NCBI GenBank assembly: GCA_017553815.1
Contig: JAFZJT010000225.1
Coordinates: 1 to 14,787, forward strand
Direction: 5' to 3'
Origin: Clostridia bacterium
Lineage (GTDB): Bacteria; Bacillota_A; Clostridia; Christensenellales; CAG-138
Length of the DNA stretch: 14,787 nucleotides
This document shows, piece after piece, positions 6,077 to 14,315 of the stretch (position 1 is its first letter; each line of letters opens with the position of its first letter). The notes under the pieces are model-generated. The model did not search any database, was not told the origin of the DNA, and worked only from the letters and a program-made list of their open reading frames with translations. A program made the translations under genes and the position numbers.

Positions 6077-7047
6077 GGATAGCCTTTTTGGGAACGCCCG
6101 AATTCGCCGTTCCTTCATTAAAAATGCTCGTTGAAAGCGGGCACGAGACAGCTGTCTTCACTCAGCCGGACAGGCCCAAGGGCAGGGGCAAATCGCTCGC
6201 GATGCCCGAGGTGAAGGTCTTTGCGCTCGAAGCGGGGCTTCCAGTATATCAATTTGAAAGGATACGCTCCGAAGAGGGCCTGAATGCGCTTATTTATTTC
6301 GCGCCCGATTTGATGGTGACCGCGGCTTTCGGTCAGCTTCTTTCAAAGGCCAATCTTGAGGTGCCGAAGCACGGCTGTATAAACGTTCACGGGAGCATTC
6401 TTCCAACGTATCGCGGCGCATCGCCGATACAGAGCGCGATCATCGCGGGCGAGAGGGTAACGGGCTGCACCACCATGCTGACGGACATCGGCATGGACAC
6501 GGGCGATATACTGCTATATAAAGAGGTGGAAATAGGAGAGGACGAGACGTACGGCGAGCTGTATTCCCGCCTTGCATCCATCGGCGCGGAGCTGTTAAAA
6601 GAAACGATAGAAGCGCTTGAAAACGGAACGCTCACGCGCACTCCGCAGAACGGCGAAGAGGCCACGCATTGCAAAACCATAAAAAAGAGCGAGGCGCAGA
6701 TCGATTTTTCGCTTCCTTCCCAGAGAATACACGACCTTGTGCGCGGCATGGATCCTTCCCCGATCGCCTATGCAAAATGCGGTGGAGAGAATATCAAGAT
6801 CTTCAAAACCAAGCCATTGAGCGACGCTTCTCCGCTCTTGGATGAAGCGAATGCGACAGGCGGTAATGCGGAAACGGGTGAATGCGTTGTTGCAAGCTCG
6901 AAAAAGGGGCTCGTCGTTAAAACCGGCGACGGCTATATCGAGATAAGGGAGCTTCAGTTTCCGAACGCGAAACGGATGGACGCTAAAGCCGCGCTGAACG
7001 GCAAAAAGCTGCTCGGCAGGGTGTTTGACGCACCCGAAAAGGAATAA
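6073..7047 (+). CDS. fmt: Methionyl-tRNA formyltransferase
   Basis: Transfers a formyl group from 10-formyltetrahydrofolate to Met on the initiator tRNA. The 324-residue protein has the N-terminal MRIAFLGTPEFAVPSL Rossmann start. The active-site segment is INVHGSILPTYRGASPIQ (103-120; Asn104 and His106 match the catalytic pair), with GMDTGD (140-145) supplying the conserved Asp. A C-terminal tRNA-binding OB-type domain ends with IRELQFPNAKRMDAKAALNGK. It overlaps def by 4 bases, so translation is probably coupled. Two tandem TAA stops close it, followed by 30 bases to rsmB. Nothing unusual. Confidence 0.98.
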   Translation: MRIAFLGTPEFAVPSLKMLVESGHETAVFTQPDRPKGRGKSLAMPEVKVFALEAGLPVYQFERIRSEEGLNALIYFAPDLMVTAAFGQLLSKANLEVPKHGCINVHGSILPTYRGASPIQSAIIAGERVTGCTTMLTDIGMDTGDILLYKEVEIGEDETYGELYSRLASIGAELLKETIEALENGTLTRTPQNGEEATHCKTIKKSEAQIDFSLPSQRIHDLVRGMDPSPIAYAKCGGENIKIFKTKPLSDASPLLDEANATGGNAETGECVVASSKKGLVVKTGDGYIEIRELQFPNAKRMDAKAALNGKKLLGRVFDAPEKE

Positions 7048-7077
7048 TAAAGTTCAAAAAGCGGAAAGGAGAGGGCT

Positions 7078-8442
7078 GTGGCGGAGAAAAGCGTGCTGCG
7101 CACTGCATACGAAGTGCTGAAAAGGATAACGGCAGGCGGCGCATTTGCAAACCTTGCGCTCAAGGAAAGCCTGAAGCAAGCGGAGGCAAAGACCGCTTCG
7201 TCCGTTACCGCGCTTGTCTACACAACGCTTGAGAATTCTTCTTATGAGGAATATCTCATCGCGCACTACGCCAAGGGCAGGGTGCAGGGCAGCATAAAAA
7301 ACGTGCTGAGTTTGGGTATCACCGAGCTTCTTTTCATGGATACGCCCGACCATGCCGCCGTGAACGGCGCGGCGGAGCTGACGCGCTCCATAGGCAAGGC
7401 GAAGCTCTGCGGATTTGTGAACGGCGTGCTTCGCACGATCGCGCGGGATAACGCCGAAAACAAGCTCTTCCCGCTGCCCGATGATCCCGCCGAGCGGCTG
7501 AGCGTGCGTTTCGGGATCCCGAATGGCCTCGCAGGGGAATACGTTCGCGACTACGGCCTCGAGTTCACCGAGGACATGCTCTCATCAAGGGTGCATGAGC
7601 TCACGGTGCGCGCGCAGTATCCTTTCACGACCGAGGCGCTTAAAGCCGAGCTTGGAGCGTGCGACATAGCCTATACCGAGGGCAGATACGATAATAACGC
7701 GCTCGTACTCGATTGCGGAGTGAATATTGCGGAGCTTCCGTTATTTAATGAAGGAAAGCTTACCGTGCAGAGCGAGAGCGCGATGTTGAGCGTTCGCGCC
7801 TGCAGGGTGCGCGAGGGCATGAAGGTGCTCGACACCTGCGCCGCCCCCGGCGGAAAGAGCGCCTATCTTGCAAGCCTTATGAGGAACACGGGCTCCATCA
7901 CCGCGTGGGAGATGCACGAGCACCGCACGGAGCTGATGCGGGAAACTTTCAAAAGGCTCGGCGTTACGAACTGCATCTATAAAACCCTTGACGCATCTAA
8001 AGCGCCCGACATCGGCGAAAGGTACGATATAGTGCTCTGCGACGCGCCATGCTCGGGGCTCGGCGGCGGAGGCAAGCCCGACGCGCTCATACGGCGCACC
8101 GACGAAGCCATAGCGGAGCTTGCGGATATCCAGCTCAAAATCCTTTTGAACGCCGCGAATTTCGTTAAGGAAGGCGGCGCGCTCGTGTACTCGACCTGCA
8201 CCGTTTCAAGGTGCGAAAATGAGGGCAATATCGAGCGCTTCCTTGAAAAACGCCCCGATTTTGAACCCGAAAGCCTCGCTTGGCTTCTATGTGACGGAAA
8301 CGGTGAAAGCGGCGGAAACGAACCTGCCGAGCTTGCCGAAAGAAGGGGAAGGCTCGGCACCCAGCTTTTCCCGAATATCGACGGCATGGACGGCTTTTAT
8401 ATAGCAAGACTGATAAAAAAAGCGGAAAATAACGGTAGATGA
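7078..8442 (+). CDS. rsmB: 16S rRNA (cytosine(967)-C5)-methyltransferase RsmB
   Basis: Methylates C5 of C967 in 16S rRNA using SAM. Of 454 residues, the N-terminal ~130 form a NusB-like RNA-binding domain (helical; ITELLFMDTPDHAAVNGAAEL is its signature stretch). The rest is the methyltransferase: DTCAAPGGKSAYLA (252-265, SAM site), DAPCSGLG (322-329, Cys325), and YSTCTVSRCENEGNIERFL with the catalytic Cys374. The usual VLRRKP segment after DAPCSGLG is GGGGKPD here. The start is GTG at 7078, supported by AAAGGAG 6 bases upstream. It overlaps rlmN by 4 bases (ATGA). Confidence 0.96.
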   Translation: MAEKSVLRTAYEVLKRITAGGAFANLALKESLKQAEAKTASSVTALVYTTLENSSYEEYLIAHYAKGRVQGSIKNVLSLGITELLFMDTPDHAAVNGAAELTRSIGKAKLCGFVNGVLRTIARDNAENKLFPLPDDPAERLSVRFGIPNGLAGEYVRDYGLEFTEDMLSSRVHELTVRAQYPFTTEALKAELGACDIAYTEGRYDNNALVLDCGVNIAELPLFNEGKLTVQSESAMLSVRACRVREGMKVLDTCAAPGGKSAYLASLMRNTGSITAWEMHEHRTELMRETFKRLGVTNCIYKTLDASKAPDIGERYDIVLCDAPCSGLGGGGKPDALIRRTDEAIAELADIQLKILLNAANFVKEGGALVYSTCTVSRCENEGNIERFLEKRPDFEPESLAWLLCDGNGESGGNEPAELAERRGRLGTQLFPNIDGMDGFYIARLIKKAENNGR

Positions 8443-9521
8443 TCAATCTTTTATCCATAGAAAAACAGGAACTCGAGCAGCTTCTTTCCGAGTGGAAGGA
8501 GCCGCGTTTTCGCGCCGCTCAGATAATGGACTGGCTCAAAAAGGGCGTTTGCCCCGTGGATATGTGCAATATCCCGAAGTGTCTGCGCGAAAAGCTCGCG
8601 GAGCTGCCGTTCGGCGGCGTTAAGCTGATCGAAACGCTTTATTCAAAGAAGGACGATACCGCCAAGATGCTCTATGAGCTTGAGGACGGCAATATCGTAG
8701 AATGCGTTTTGATGCGCTACGGCTACGGCAACACGCTCTGCATCTCGACCCAAGCTGGGTGCAGGATGGGCTGCGCGTTCTGCGCTTCAACCTTGAACGG
8801 CAGGGTGCGCGATCTGAATGCGGGCGAGATGCTCTCCGAGGTGCTCGAGACCGAGAAAAACTTCGAGCACGGCGAGGAAAGAAAGCGCACGGTCACGAAC
8901 ATCGTGATGATGGGCAGCGGCGAGCCGCTCGACAACTACGAAAACACCGTTCGCTTCCTAAAAAGGGTGACGGCGGATGACGGGCTTCGTATAAGCCCGA
9001 GAAATATTTCGCTCTCGACCTGCGGCATAGTTCCGAAAATCTACACGCTGATCGACGACGCGCCGCATATAACGCTCTGCATCTCCCTTCACGCGCCGAA
9101 CAACGAGATCAGGGACAGGCTGATGCCGATAAACGCAAAATGGCGCATGGAGGAGCTGCTCCCCGCGGCGAAGGCGTATGCGGACGCGACCGGAAGAAGG
9201 GTGATCTTCGAGTACGCGCTCGTACACGGGGTGAACTCATCCGAGGAATGCGCGAGGGAGCTCTCTTCAAGGCTTCGCGGCATAAACTGCCACGTGAACC
9301 TCATCCCGCTGAACTCGGTCAAGGAGCGCGCGCTGGACGGCGTAACAAGAGCATACGCGCACACCTTCGAGGGCTATCTTACTAAGCGCGGCATATCCGC
9401 CACGGTGCGCCGCGAGCTCGGAACCGATATCGAGGGCGCGTGCGGACAGCTTAGAAACAGGCGCATCAGCGAAAGAGAAATGAACACCGCAAATAACTCA
9501 GACACGGAGAACAAGCAATGA
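8439..9521 (+). CDS. rlmN: Dual-specificity 23S rRNA/tRNA (adenine-C2)-methyltransferase RlmN
   Basis: Radical-SAM enzyme that methylates C2 of A2503 in 23S rRNA and of A37 in some tRNAs. The iron-sulfur cluster motif is CRMGCAFC (Cys108, Cys112, Cys115). The two mechanistic cysteines are also visible: Cys101 (LCISTQ, seven residues before the cluster motif, as in the E. coli enzyme) and Cys335 in GACGQLRNR. The conserved GEP motif reads MMGSGEPLDN, rather than the common MGMGEP. Length 360 is normal. These features fit RlmN, and nothing points specifically to the resistance paralogue Cfr; housekeeping context agrees. It overlaps both rsmB and the PP2C gene by 4 bases. Confidence 0.96.
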   Translation: MINLLSIEKQELEQLLSEWKEPRFRAAQIMDWLKKGVCPVDMCNIPKCLREKLAELPFGGVKLIETLYSKKDDTAKMLYELEDGNIVECVLMRYGYGNTLCISTQAGCRMGCAFCASTLNGRVRDLNAGEMLSEVLETEKNFEHGEERKRTVTNIVMMGSGEPLDNYENTVRFLKRVTADDGLRISPRNISLSTCGIVPKIYTLIDDAPHITLCISLHAPNNEIRDRLMPINAKWRMEELLPAAKAYADATGRRVIFEYALVHGVNSSEECARELSSRLRGINCHVNLIPLNSVKERALDGVTRAYAHTFEGYLTKRGISATVRRELGTDIEGACGQLRNRRISEREMNTANNSDTENKQ

Positions 9522-10243
9522 TATTTGCGCATAGAACCGATATAGGAAGAAGGCAGTCCAATCAGGATTTCTTCCATGTGCCCGAAGAAAATGAAAAGCA
9601 GCTCGTTATAGTTGCGGACGGCATGGGAGGCCACCGTGCCGGAGACGTTGCGAGCAGAAAGGCGATCGAGGCCATCCTTGACTTTGCGGACGCGAGCCGG
9701 GAGGAGCCGTCGGCGCAGTTTTTGACGCAGGCGATCTCGATCGCAAACAGGTGCATCTTCGATATCGCTGCAAGGGAAGGCGACTGCATGGGCATGGGCA
9801 CAACGGTCGTCATGGCGTACGTTGAAACCGATAGGATCATCTACGCGAACGTGGGCGACAGCCGTCTGTATCATTTCAACGGCGAAACGCTTCGTCAGGT
9901 AACGCGCGACCATTCGCTCGTTGAGGAGCTCGTTCGCTCGGGCGTTATCACAAGGCGTCAGGCCGAGGTGCATCCGCAGCGGAATATCCTCACAAGGGCG
10001 GTCGGTACGGCAAGGTTCATAAAGTCCGACACGGGCACGATTCGCTGGAAGCGCGGCGATATCATAATGCTTTGCAGCGACGGTCTGCACGGCAGCGTTT
10101 CATTAAAGGAGATGGAGCGCATCATCTCAAACAGCTCCGATATGCTCGAAGCCTGCGACGAGCTGACCGAGACCGCGCTTGACAACGGCTCGAACGACAA
10201 TATCACCGTGGTTTTGGTGAAGAACGCGGGAGGTGCGCTATGA
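9518..10243 (+). CDS. prpC: PP2C-type protein serine/threonine phosphatase (Stp/PrpC)
   Basis: Metal-dependent phosphatase that reverses phosphorylation by the adjacent PASTA kinase. The 241-residue cytoplasmic protein shows the PP2C motifs in order: TDIGRRQSNQD (7-17), VADGMGGHRAG (32-42, metal-binding Asp34), GMGTTVV (92-98), NVGDSRLY (111-118), CSDGLHG (186-192, Asp188) and NDNITVVLV (226-234, Asp227). All expected metal-ligand aspartates are present. It overlaps rlmN and the kinase gene by 4 bases each, so phosphatase and kinase are likely made in a fixed ratio. This phosphatase-kinase-rsgA-rpe order is a conserved Firmicutes arrangement. Confidence 0.97.
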   Translation: MIFAHRTDIGRRQSNQDFFHVPEENEKQLVIVADGMGGHRAGDVASRKAIEAILDFADASREEPSAQFLTQAISIANRCIFDIAAREGDCMGMGTTVVMAYVETDRIIYANVGDSRLYHFNGETLRQVTRDHSLVEELVRSGVITRRQAEVHPQRNILTRAVGTARFIKSDTGTIRWKRGDIIMLCSDGLHGSVSLKEMERIISNSSDMLEACDELTETALDNGSNDNITVVLVKNAGGAL

Positions 10244-12165
10244 TAGGCAGAGTGCTTTCCGAACGCTATAGGATAAAGGCAGAGATCGCAAACGGCGGCA
10301 TGGCGGAGGTTTACCGCGCCTATGACGAGGTCGAAAACCGCGAGGTCGCGATCAAGCTTATAAAAAAGGAATACTGCGAGGACAAGGAGTATATTAGGCG
10401 GTTCGAGCGTGAGGTCAACGCCGTTTTGTCGCTCGATCATCCGAATATCGTGCGCGCATACGATTTCGGAGTATGCGATGGTCGGCACTACCTCGTTATG
10501 GAGCTCGTGGAGGGCAACACGCTCAAGGATCTGCTCGAAAATCGCGGCAAGCTCCGCCCGAAGGAAGCGGCGTACATGGTATGCAAGGTGCTCGATGCGC
10601 TCAGCTGCGCCCATGAAAACGGCTATGTTCATAGGGATGTGAAGCCTCAGAACGTGCTTATCTCCAACGATAACGATATAAAGCTCACCGATTTCGGCAT
10701 TGCAAAATCGAGGCAGAGGGTAACGAACACCTTCGATGGCAGCAAGGTCATAGGCTCGGTAGAATACATCTCCCCGGAGCAGGTGAACGGCGAGCCGGTG
10801 ACGGAAAAAAGCGATATTTATTCGGTTGGAATCATGTTCTACGAGATGCTGACGGGCAGCCCGCCATTTGAGGGGGAGCTTGCCGTGAATATCGCGATGC
10901 AGCATATAAAGCAGCCGGTCAAGCCTCCGCACGAGATTGACCCGAGGATCTCGCGAGCGCTCAGCGACGTTGTTTTGAAGGCCACGGCGAAGGACAGAAA
11001 CGCGCGCTACTCGAGCGCAAACGAAATGAAGCGCGATATCCTGCGCTCCTTCAAACAGCCCAAGGGCAGGTTCGCGCACACGAAAAAATCGGAGCGAAAC
11101 CGTTACGACGGCAACGGGGAGGACGACGGCAACAGGAGTTCCAAGCTCAAAACGGGGCTAATCCTCGGCGCGGCGGGACTCGTGCTCGCGCTTATCGCGG
11201 TAATGTTCTTCTCATGGCTCAAGCTCTTCAGCGGAAACGGGGATAAAAAGCTTTCCAAGGTTCCCGACCTTCTCGGAAGAAGCGCCCAAAGCGCCAAGCA
11301 GCTTCTTAAAAACAGAGAGTTTGGAATAAAAGTTGCGGGCACTATGACGGATTCCGAATACGACGAGGGCACCGTCTGCAAGCAAATACCGGCGGCGGGA
11401 ACGGCTTTTGAGATAGGCTCGGAGGTCGAGGTGTGGATATCGAGCGGCACGGAAACGGTAAGTATGCCGAACATCGTGGGCAAAAGCTTTGAGGACGCGG
11501 CTCTGCTTCTCGACGCATACGGGATAGCCGTTGAATCCATCAGCTTTGACGCAAGCGTCAGCCCCGAGGGCAAAGTGCTCTGGCAGTCCATACCCGAGGG
11601 TACGGAGCTTGTGAAGGGCGATGAGAGCATAAGCATCGAGATCAGCGGCTCCAAGGAGACCACGCTCGTTCCGATGCCCGATCTTTCAAAATATAAATCC
11701 ACTAAGCGCATCGCGGATGTGCTGAGGATCTACGGCTTCGAGGATTTCATCTTCGGCTTCGGCGAAAGCAGTGGTGGCTCCGAGGGCGAATTGACGGTCA
11801 CGGCGCAGCTTCCGTCCGCAGGAAGAATGGTGCTTCCAAGCAATATGCGCGTTGAGATAATGATCTCGCCAGAAAGCATGAAGGCGTTTTCGGATATCGA
11901 ATTCTCGATACCCGCGAGTCAGACGGGCGGTGAATTGAGCGTGACCCTGCTCTCGGAGAACGGCGAATTCCTGCTCTATGAGCAGAAGCTCGAAAAGTCG
12001 AGCGAGGCGGCGACCATAGCTTTTCAGGCGGGGTATCTTGAGGCGGGCAAGTTCACGCTCGTGGTTTACTCGGATGAGGCGGAGCTGATGCGAATCTCCG
12101 CTGAGTTTGAAGCAAAGAACAAAACAGCGTCAAATAATGAGGAAAGAGTTGGACAAGGAGCTTAA
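10240..12165 (+). CDS. prkC: PASTA-domain membrane serine/threonine protein kinase (PrkC/PknB/Stk)
   Basis: Transmembrane eukaryote-like kinase that senses muropeptides or lipid II and phosphorylates division, wall and translation proteins. Residues 1-270 are the kinase: Gly-rich loop IANGGMAEVY (16-25), Lys39 in VAIK, Glu58, HRDVKPQN (131-138), DFG (151-153) and SPEQ (178-181), with threonines in the activation loop (162, 164). All catalytic residues are present. A charged linker leads to one membrane helix at about 305-330. Outside are PASTA repeats at about 339-404, 405-470 and 475-543; the third is degenerate (MPDLSKYKSTKRIADVL). A beta-rich tail of about 95 residues may be an Ig-like cap domain, as on some Firmicutes homologues. 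Start ATG overlaps the phosphatase stop, and the 3' end overlaps rsgA. Confidence 0.97.
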   Translation: MIGRVLSERYRIKAEIANGGMAEVYRAYDEVENREVAIKLIKKEYCEDKEYIRRFEREVNAVLSLDHPNIVRAYDFGVCDGRHYLVMELVEGNTLKDLLENRGKLRPKEAAYMVCKVLDALSCAHENGYVHRDVKPQNVLISNDNDIKLTDFGIAKSRQRVTNTFDGSKVIGSVEYISPEQVNGEPVTEKSDIYSVGIMFYEMLTGSPPFEGELAVNIAMQHIKQPVKPPHEIDPRISRALSDVVLKATAKDRNARYSSANEMKRDILRSFKQPKGRFAHTKKSERNRYDGNGEDDGNRSSKLKTGLILGAAGLVLALIAVMFFSWLKLFSGNGDKKLSKVPDLLGRSAQSAKQLLKNREFGIKVAGTMTDSEYDEGTVCKQIPAAGTAFEIGSEVEVWISSGTETVSMPNIVGKSFEDAALLLDAYGIAVESISFDASVSPEGKVLWQSIPEGTELVKGDESISIEISGSKETTLVPMPDLSKYKSTKRIADVLRIYGFEDFIFGFGESSGGSEGELTVTAQLPSAGRMVLPSNMRVEIMISPESMKAFSDIEFSIPASQTGGELSVTLLSENGEFLLYEQKLEKSSEAATIAFQAGYLEAGKFTLVVYSDEAELMRISAEFEAKNKTASNNEERVGQGA

Positions 12166-13093
12166 ACAAGGCAGGATAATAAAGGGCATAGGCGGCTTCT
12201 ACACCGTGCTTTTACCGGGTGGAGAGAGCTGTGTCTGCAAGGCGCGCGGCCTCTTTCGCAAGCAGGGCGTAACGCCGCTCATCGGCGATGAGGTAGAGAT
12301 AGAGCTCAATTCCTCCCAATCGAGGATGGACGGGCGCGCGGCTGACGGGGCGGCCTCATCGGGCTACCTTGCGCGCATACTCCCAAGAAGAAACGAGCTC
12401 ATTCGCCCCGCCGTTTCCAATATCGACAGGCTCTTTGTCGTTATCGCGGCAAGCCGTCCGCAGCCCGACCTGCTTTTGATAGACAAGCTCCTGCTTCTCT
12501 GCGAAAAGTTCAATATCGAGCCCGTCATCATCATCAATAAATGCGATGAAGCATCAGCCGAGGATATCGAAAGCCTCAGATCGGAGTATGAAAAAACCGA
12601 GTATCCGATCTTCACCGTTTCCGCCGAAACGGGCGAGGGGCTGACCTTGCTGAAAGAAAAGCTCCAAGGCGCGGTGATATGCCTTGCGGGGCAGTCCGCC
12701 GTGGGCAAATCCTCGCTTTTAAACGCGCTCATCCCCGGCATAAAGCTTGCTGTCGGCGGCCTTAGTGAAAAGACCGAGCGCGGCAGGCACACCACGCGGC
12801 ACACGGAGCTGATACCGCTCCCCGAAACGGGCGGCGCGGTGCTCGACACGCCGGGCTTCAGCTTCCTCGACACGCTCGAGCTCGACGAGGCCGAGATAAG
12901 GCTTCTTTACCCCGAGCTGCGCGGACTTGAGGTAAACTGCCGCTTCAACGGCTGTTTGCACGTTACCGAGCCGGGCTGCTGCGTTAAAAAGACTATGAAC
13001 GGCGAAAACCCGCCGATACATAAAAACCGATACGAAAGATACGTTCGTCTTGTGAACGAGGCGATAGAAAGAAGGAAACACAGATATGATTAA
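12137..13093 (+). CDS. rsgA: Ribosome small-subunit-dependent GTPase RsgA
   Basis: Circularly permuted GTPase acting late in 30S subunit maturation; in Gram-positives (CpgA) it is also a kinase substrate. An N-terminal OB fold (about 11-85) is followed by G4 NKCD (134-137), G5 SAETGEG, G1 GQSAVGKS (185-192), G2 GRHTTRH and G3 DTPGF (237-241). A zinc motif follows, with Cys268, Cys273, His275 and Cys281. The start is uncertain. ATG at 12137 has no clear ribosome site. TTG at 12149 has GAGG 6 bases upstream and gives an N-terminus (DKELKQGRIIK) nearer the family length. An ATG at 12107 would give an over-long extension. All options lie inside the kinase gene, by 17 to 59 bases, suggesting coupling. 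It overlaps rpe by 8 bases. Confidence 0.95.
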   Translation: MRKELDKELKQGRIIKGIGGFYTVLLPGGESCVCKARGLFRKQGVTPLIGDEVEIELNSSQSRMDGRAADGAASSGYLARILPRRNELIRPAVSNIDRLFVVIAASRPQPDLLLIDKLLLLCEKFNIEPVIIINKCDEASAEDIESLRSEYEKTEYPIFTVSAETGEGLTLLKEKLQGAVICLAGQSAVGKSSLLNALIPGIKLAVGGLSEKTERGRHTTRHTELIPLPETGGAVLDTPGFSFLDTLELDEAEIRLLYPELRGLEVNCRFNGCLHVTEPGCCVKKTMNGENPPIHKNRYERYVRLVNEAIERRKHRYD

Positions 13094-13736
13094 GATAGCA
13101 CCGAGCATTCTCTCCGCCGACTACGCCGCCCTCGGCGCCGCCGTGGACGCGCTCAAGCCCTGGGGCGCGGATTACGTTCATCTGGACGTGATGGACGGCG
13201 CGTTCGTTCCGAACATCACCTTCGGCGCGCCGATGACCAAGGCGCTCCGCTCGCATACCGACCTCGTTTTCGACGCGCATCTGATGGTCGAAAACCCCGC
13301 CAAGTGGGTGCAGGACTTCAAAAACGCGGGCGCGGACATCCTGACCATACATATCGAGGCCGACCGCCACGCGCACCGCACCCTCCAGCTCATCCGCTCT
13401 CTCGGCATGAAGGCGGGCATTTCCTTGAACCCGCAAACCCCGCCGGAGGCGATCTCATACCTTCTTGAAGCGGTCGACCTTATCCTCGTTATGACCGTGA
13501 ACCCCGGCTTCGGTGGGCAGAAGTTCATTCCCGAGGCGGCGAAGAAGATCGCCGTTATAAGAAAAATGCTCGAGGAAAGAGGGCTTGAGGATAAGGTGGA
13601 GATCGAGGTGGACGGCGGCGTGAACGCCGAGACCGCGAAAATTTGCCGCGAATACGGCGCAAACGTGCTCGTTGCGGGAAATGCCGTTTATTCCTCGCCC
13701 GACCCCAAGGAAATGATAAGGCTTCTCAGAGGCTGA
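13086..13736 (+). CDS. rpe: Ribulose-phosphate 3-epimerase
   Basis: Interconverts ribulose 5-phosphate and xylulose 5-phosphate in the pentose phosphate pathway. This 216-residue TIM-barrel protein has the full family pattern: IAPSILSADY at the N-terminus, VHLDVMDG (31-38; metal-binding His32 and Asp34), DAHLMVENP with His65, MTVNPGFGGQ (136-145), and EVDGGVN with catalytic Asp176. The C-terminal phosphate-binding stretch is VLVAGNAVY. It overlaps rsgA by 8 bases, which with the lack of a strong independent ribosome site points to reinitiation. Linkage of rpe to rsgA is typical for Firmicutes and does not imply a shared pathway. Confidence 0.98.
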   Translation: MIKIAPSILSADYAALGAAVDALKPWGADYVHLDVMDGAFVPNITFGAPMTKALRSHTDLVFDAHLMVENPAKWVQDFKNAGADILTIHIEADRHAHRTLQLIRSLGMKAGISLNPQTPPEAISYLLEAVDLILVMTVNPGFGGQKFIPEAAKKIAVIRKMLEERGLEDKVEIEVDGGVNAETAKICREYGANVLVAGNAVYSSPDPKEMIRLLRG

Positions 13737-13748
13737 CGGAGGTAAAAA

Positions 13749-14312
13749 GTGAGATTTGACGAGAAAACCTTTATACTGAAGGACGGCAGGGAAGCGCTGC
13801 TGCGCCTTCCCACCGAGGCGGACGCCGAGGCCTTGCTCGAGTATCTTCGCATAACCGCGGAAGAAACGATTTTTATGATGCGCTATCCCGAGGAATGCGA
13901 AAAGCGGTATTCGATAGAGGGCGAAAAAGAGATAATTTCAAGGGCGAATGCATCCGAAAACGAGCTCAAACTGTTATGTGAGGTGGACGGCGAGATAGCG
14001 GGTATGTGCAATCTTTCGTTCAACACGTATCTGAAAAAACGGCATATCGCCAAAATCGCGATAGGCAACGTCAAAAAATACTGGGGCCTGGGCATGGGCA
14101 CAAGAATGATGGCGGAGCTGATAGCTATGGCCGAGGCGCGCGAGGGCGTTATTCAGCTTGAACTTGAATTCATAGAGGGCAATTCGCGCGCCCGCGCCCT
14201 ATATGAAAAGCTCGGATTCCGCGTAGTTTGCGTGCATCCGAATGCCTTTATTCTCAAGGACGGCACTCTGCTCAATGAATACATAATGGCAAAAGAACTG
14301 AAGAAACGCTGA
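13749..14312 (+). CDS. GNAT-family N-acetyltransferase, substrate unknown
   Basis: Acetyl-CoA-dependent acetyltransferase of 187 residues. The core shows LLCEVDGEIAGMCNLSF (75-91, a GNAT beta-strand region), then IAIGNVKKYWGLGMGTRMM (103-121) containing the acetyl-CoA pyrophosphate loop (G-L-G-M-G), and NSRARALYEKLGF (145-157), the classic motif B. An N-terminal FILKDGREALLRLPTEADAE segment is typical of the family. The start is GTG at 13749 with a strong GGAGGT 5 bases upstream, 12 bases after rpe. A thiamine pyrophosphokinase gene often occupies this place after rpe; here acetyltransferases sit instead. The substrate cannot be told from sequence. Confidence 0.9.
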   Translation: MRFDEKTFILKDGREALLRLPTEADAEALLEYLRITAEETIFMMRYPEECEKRYSIEGEKEIISRANASENELKLLCEVDGEIAGMCNLSFNTYLKKRHIAKIAIGNVKKYWGLGMGTRMMAELIAMAEAREGVIQLELEFIEGNSRARALYEKLGFRVVCVHPNAFILKDGTLLNEYIMAKELKKR

Positions 14313-14315
14313 AAA

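Noticed and set aside
9958..11079. A 373-codon open frame on the minus strand opposite the phosphatase and kinase
   Set aside because: Both sense genes have every catalytic motif. The antisense product shows no domain and a composition typical of a shadow frame (many His, Arg and Leu).
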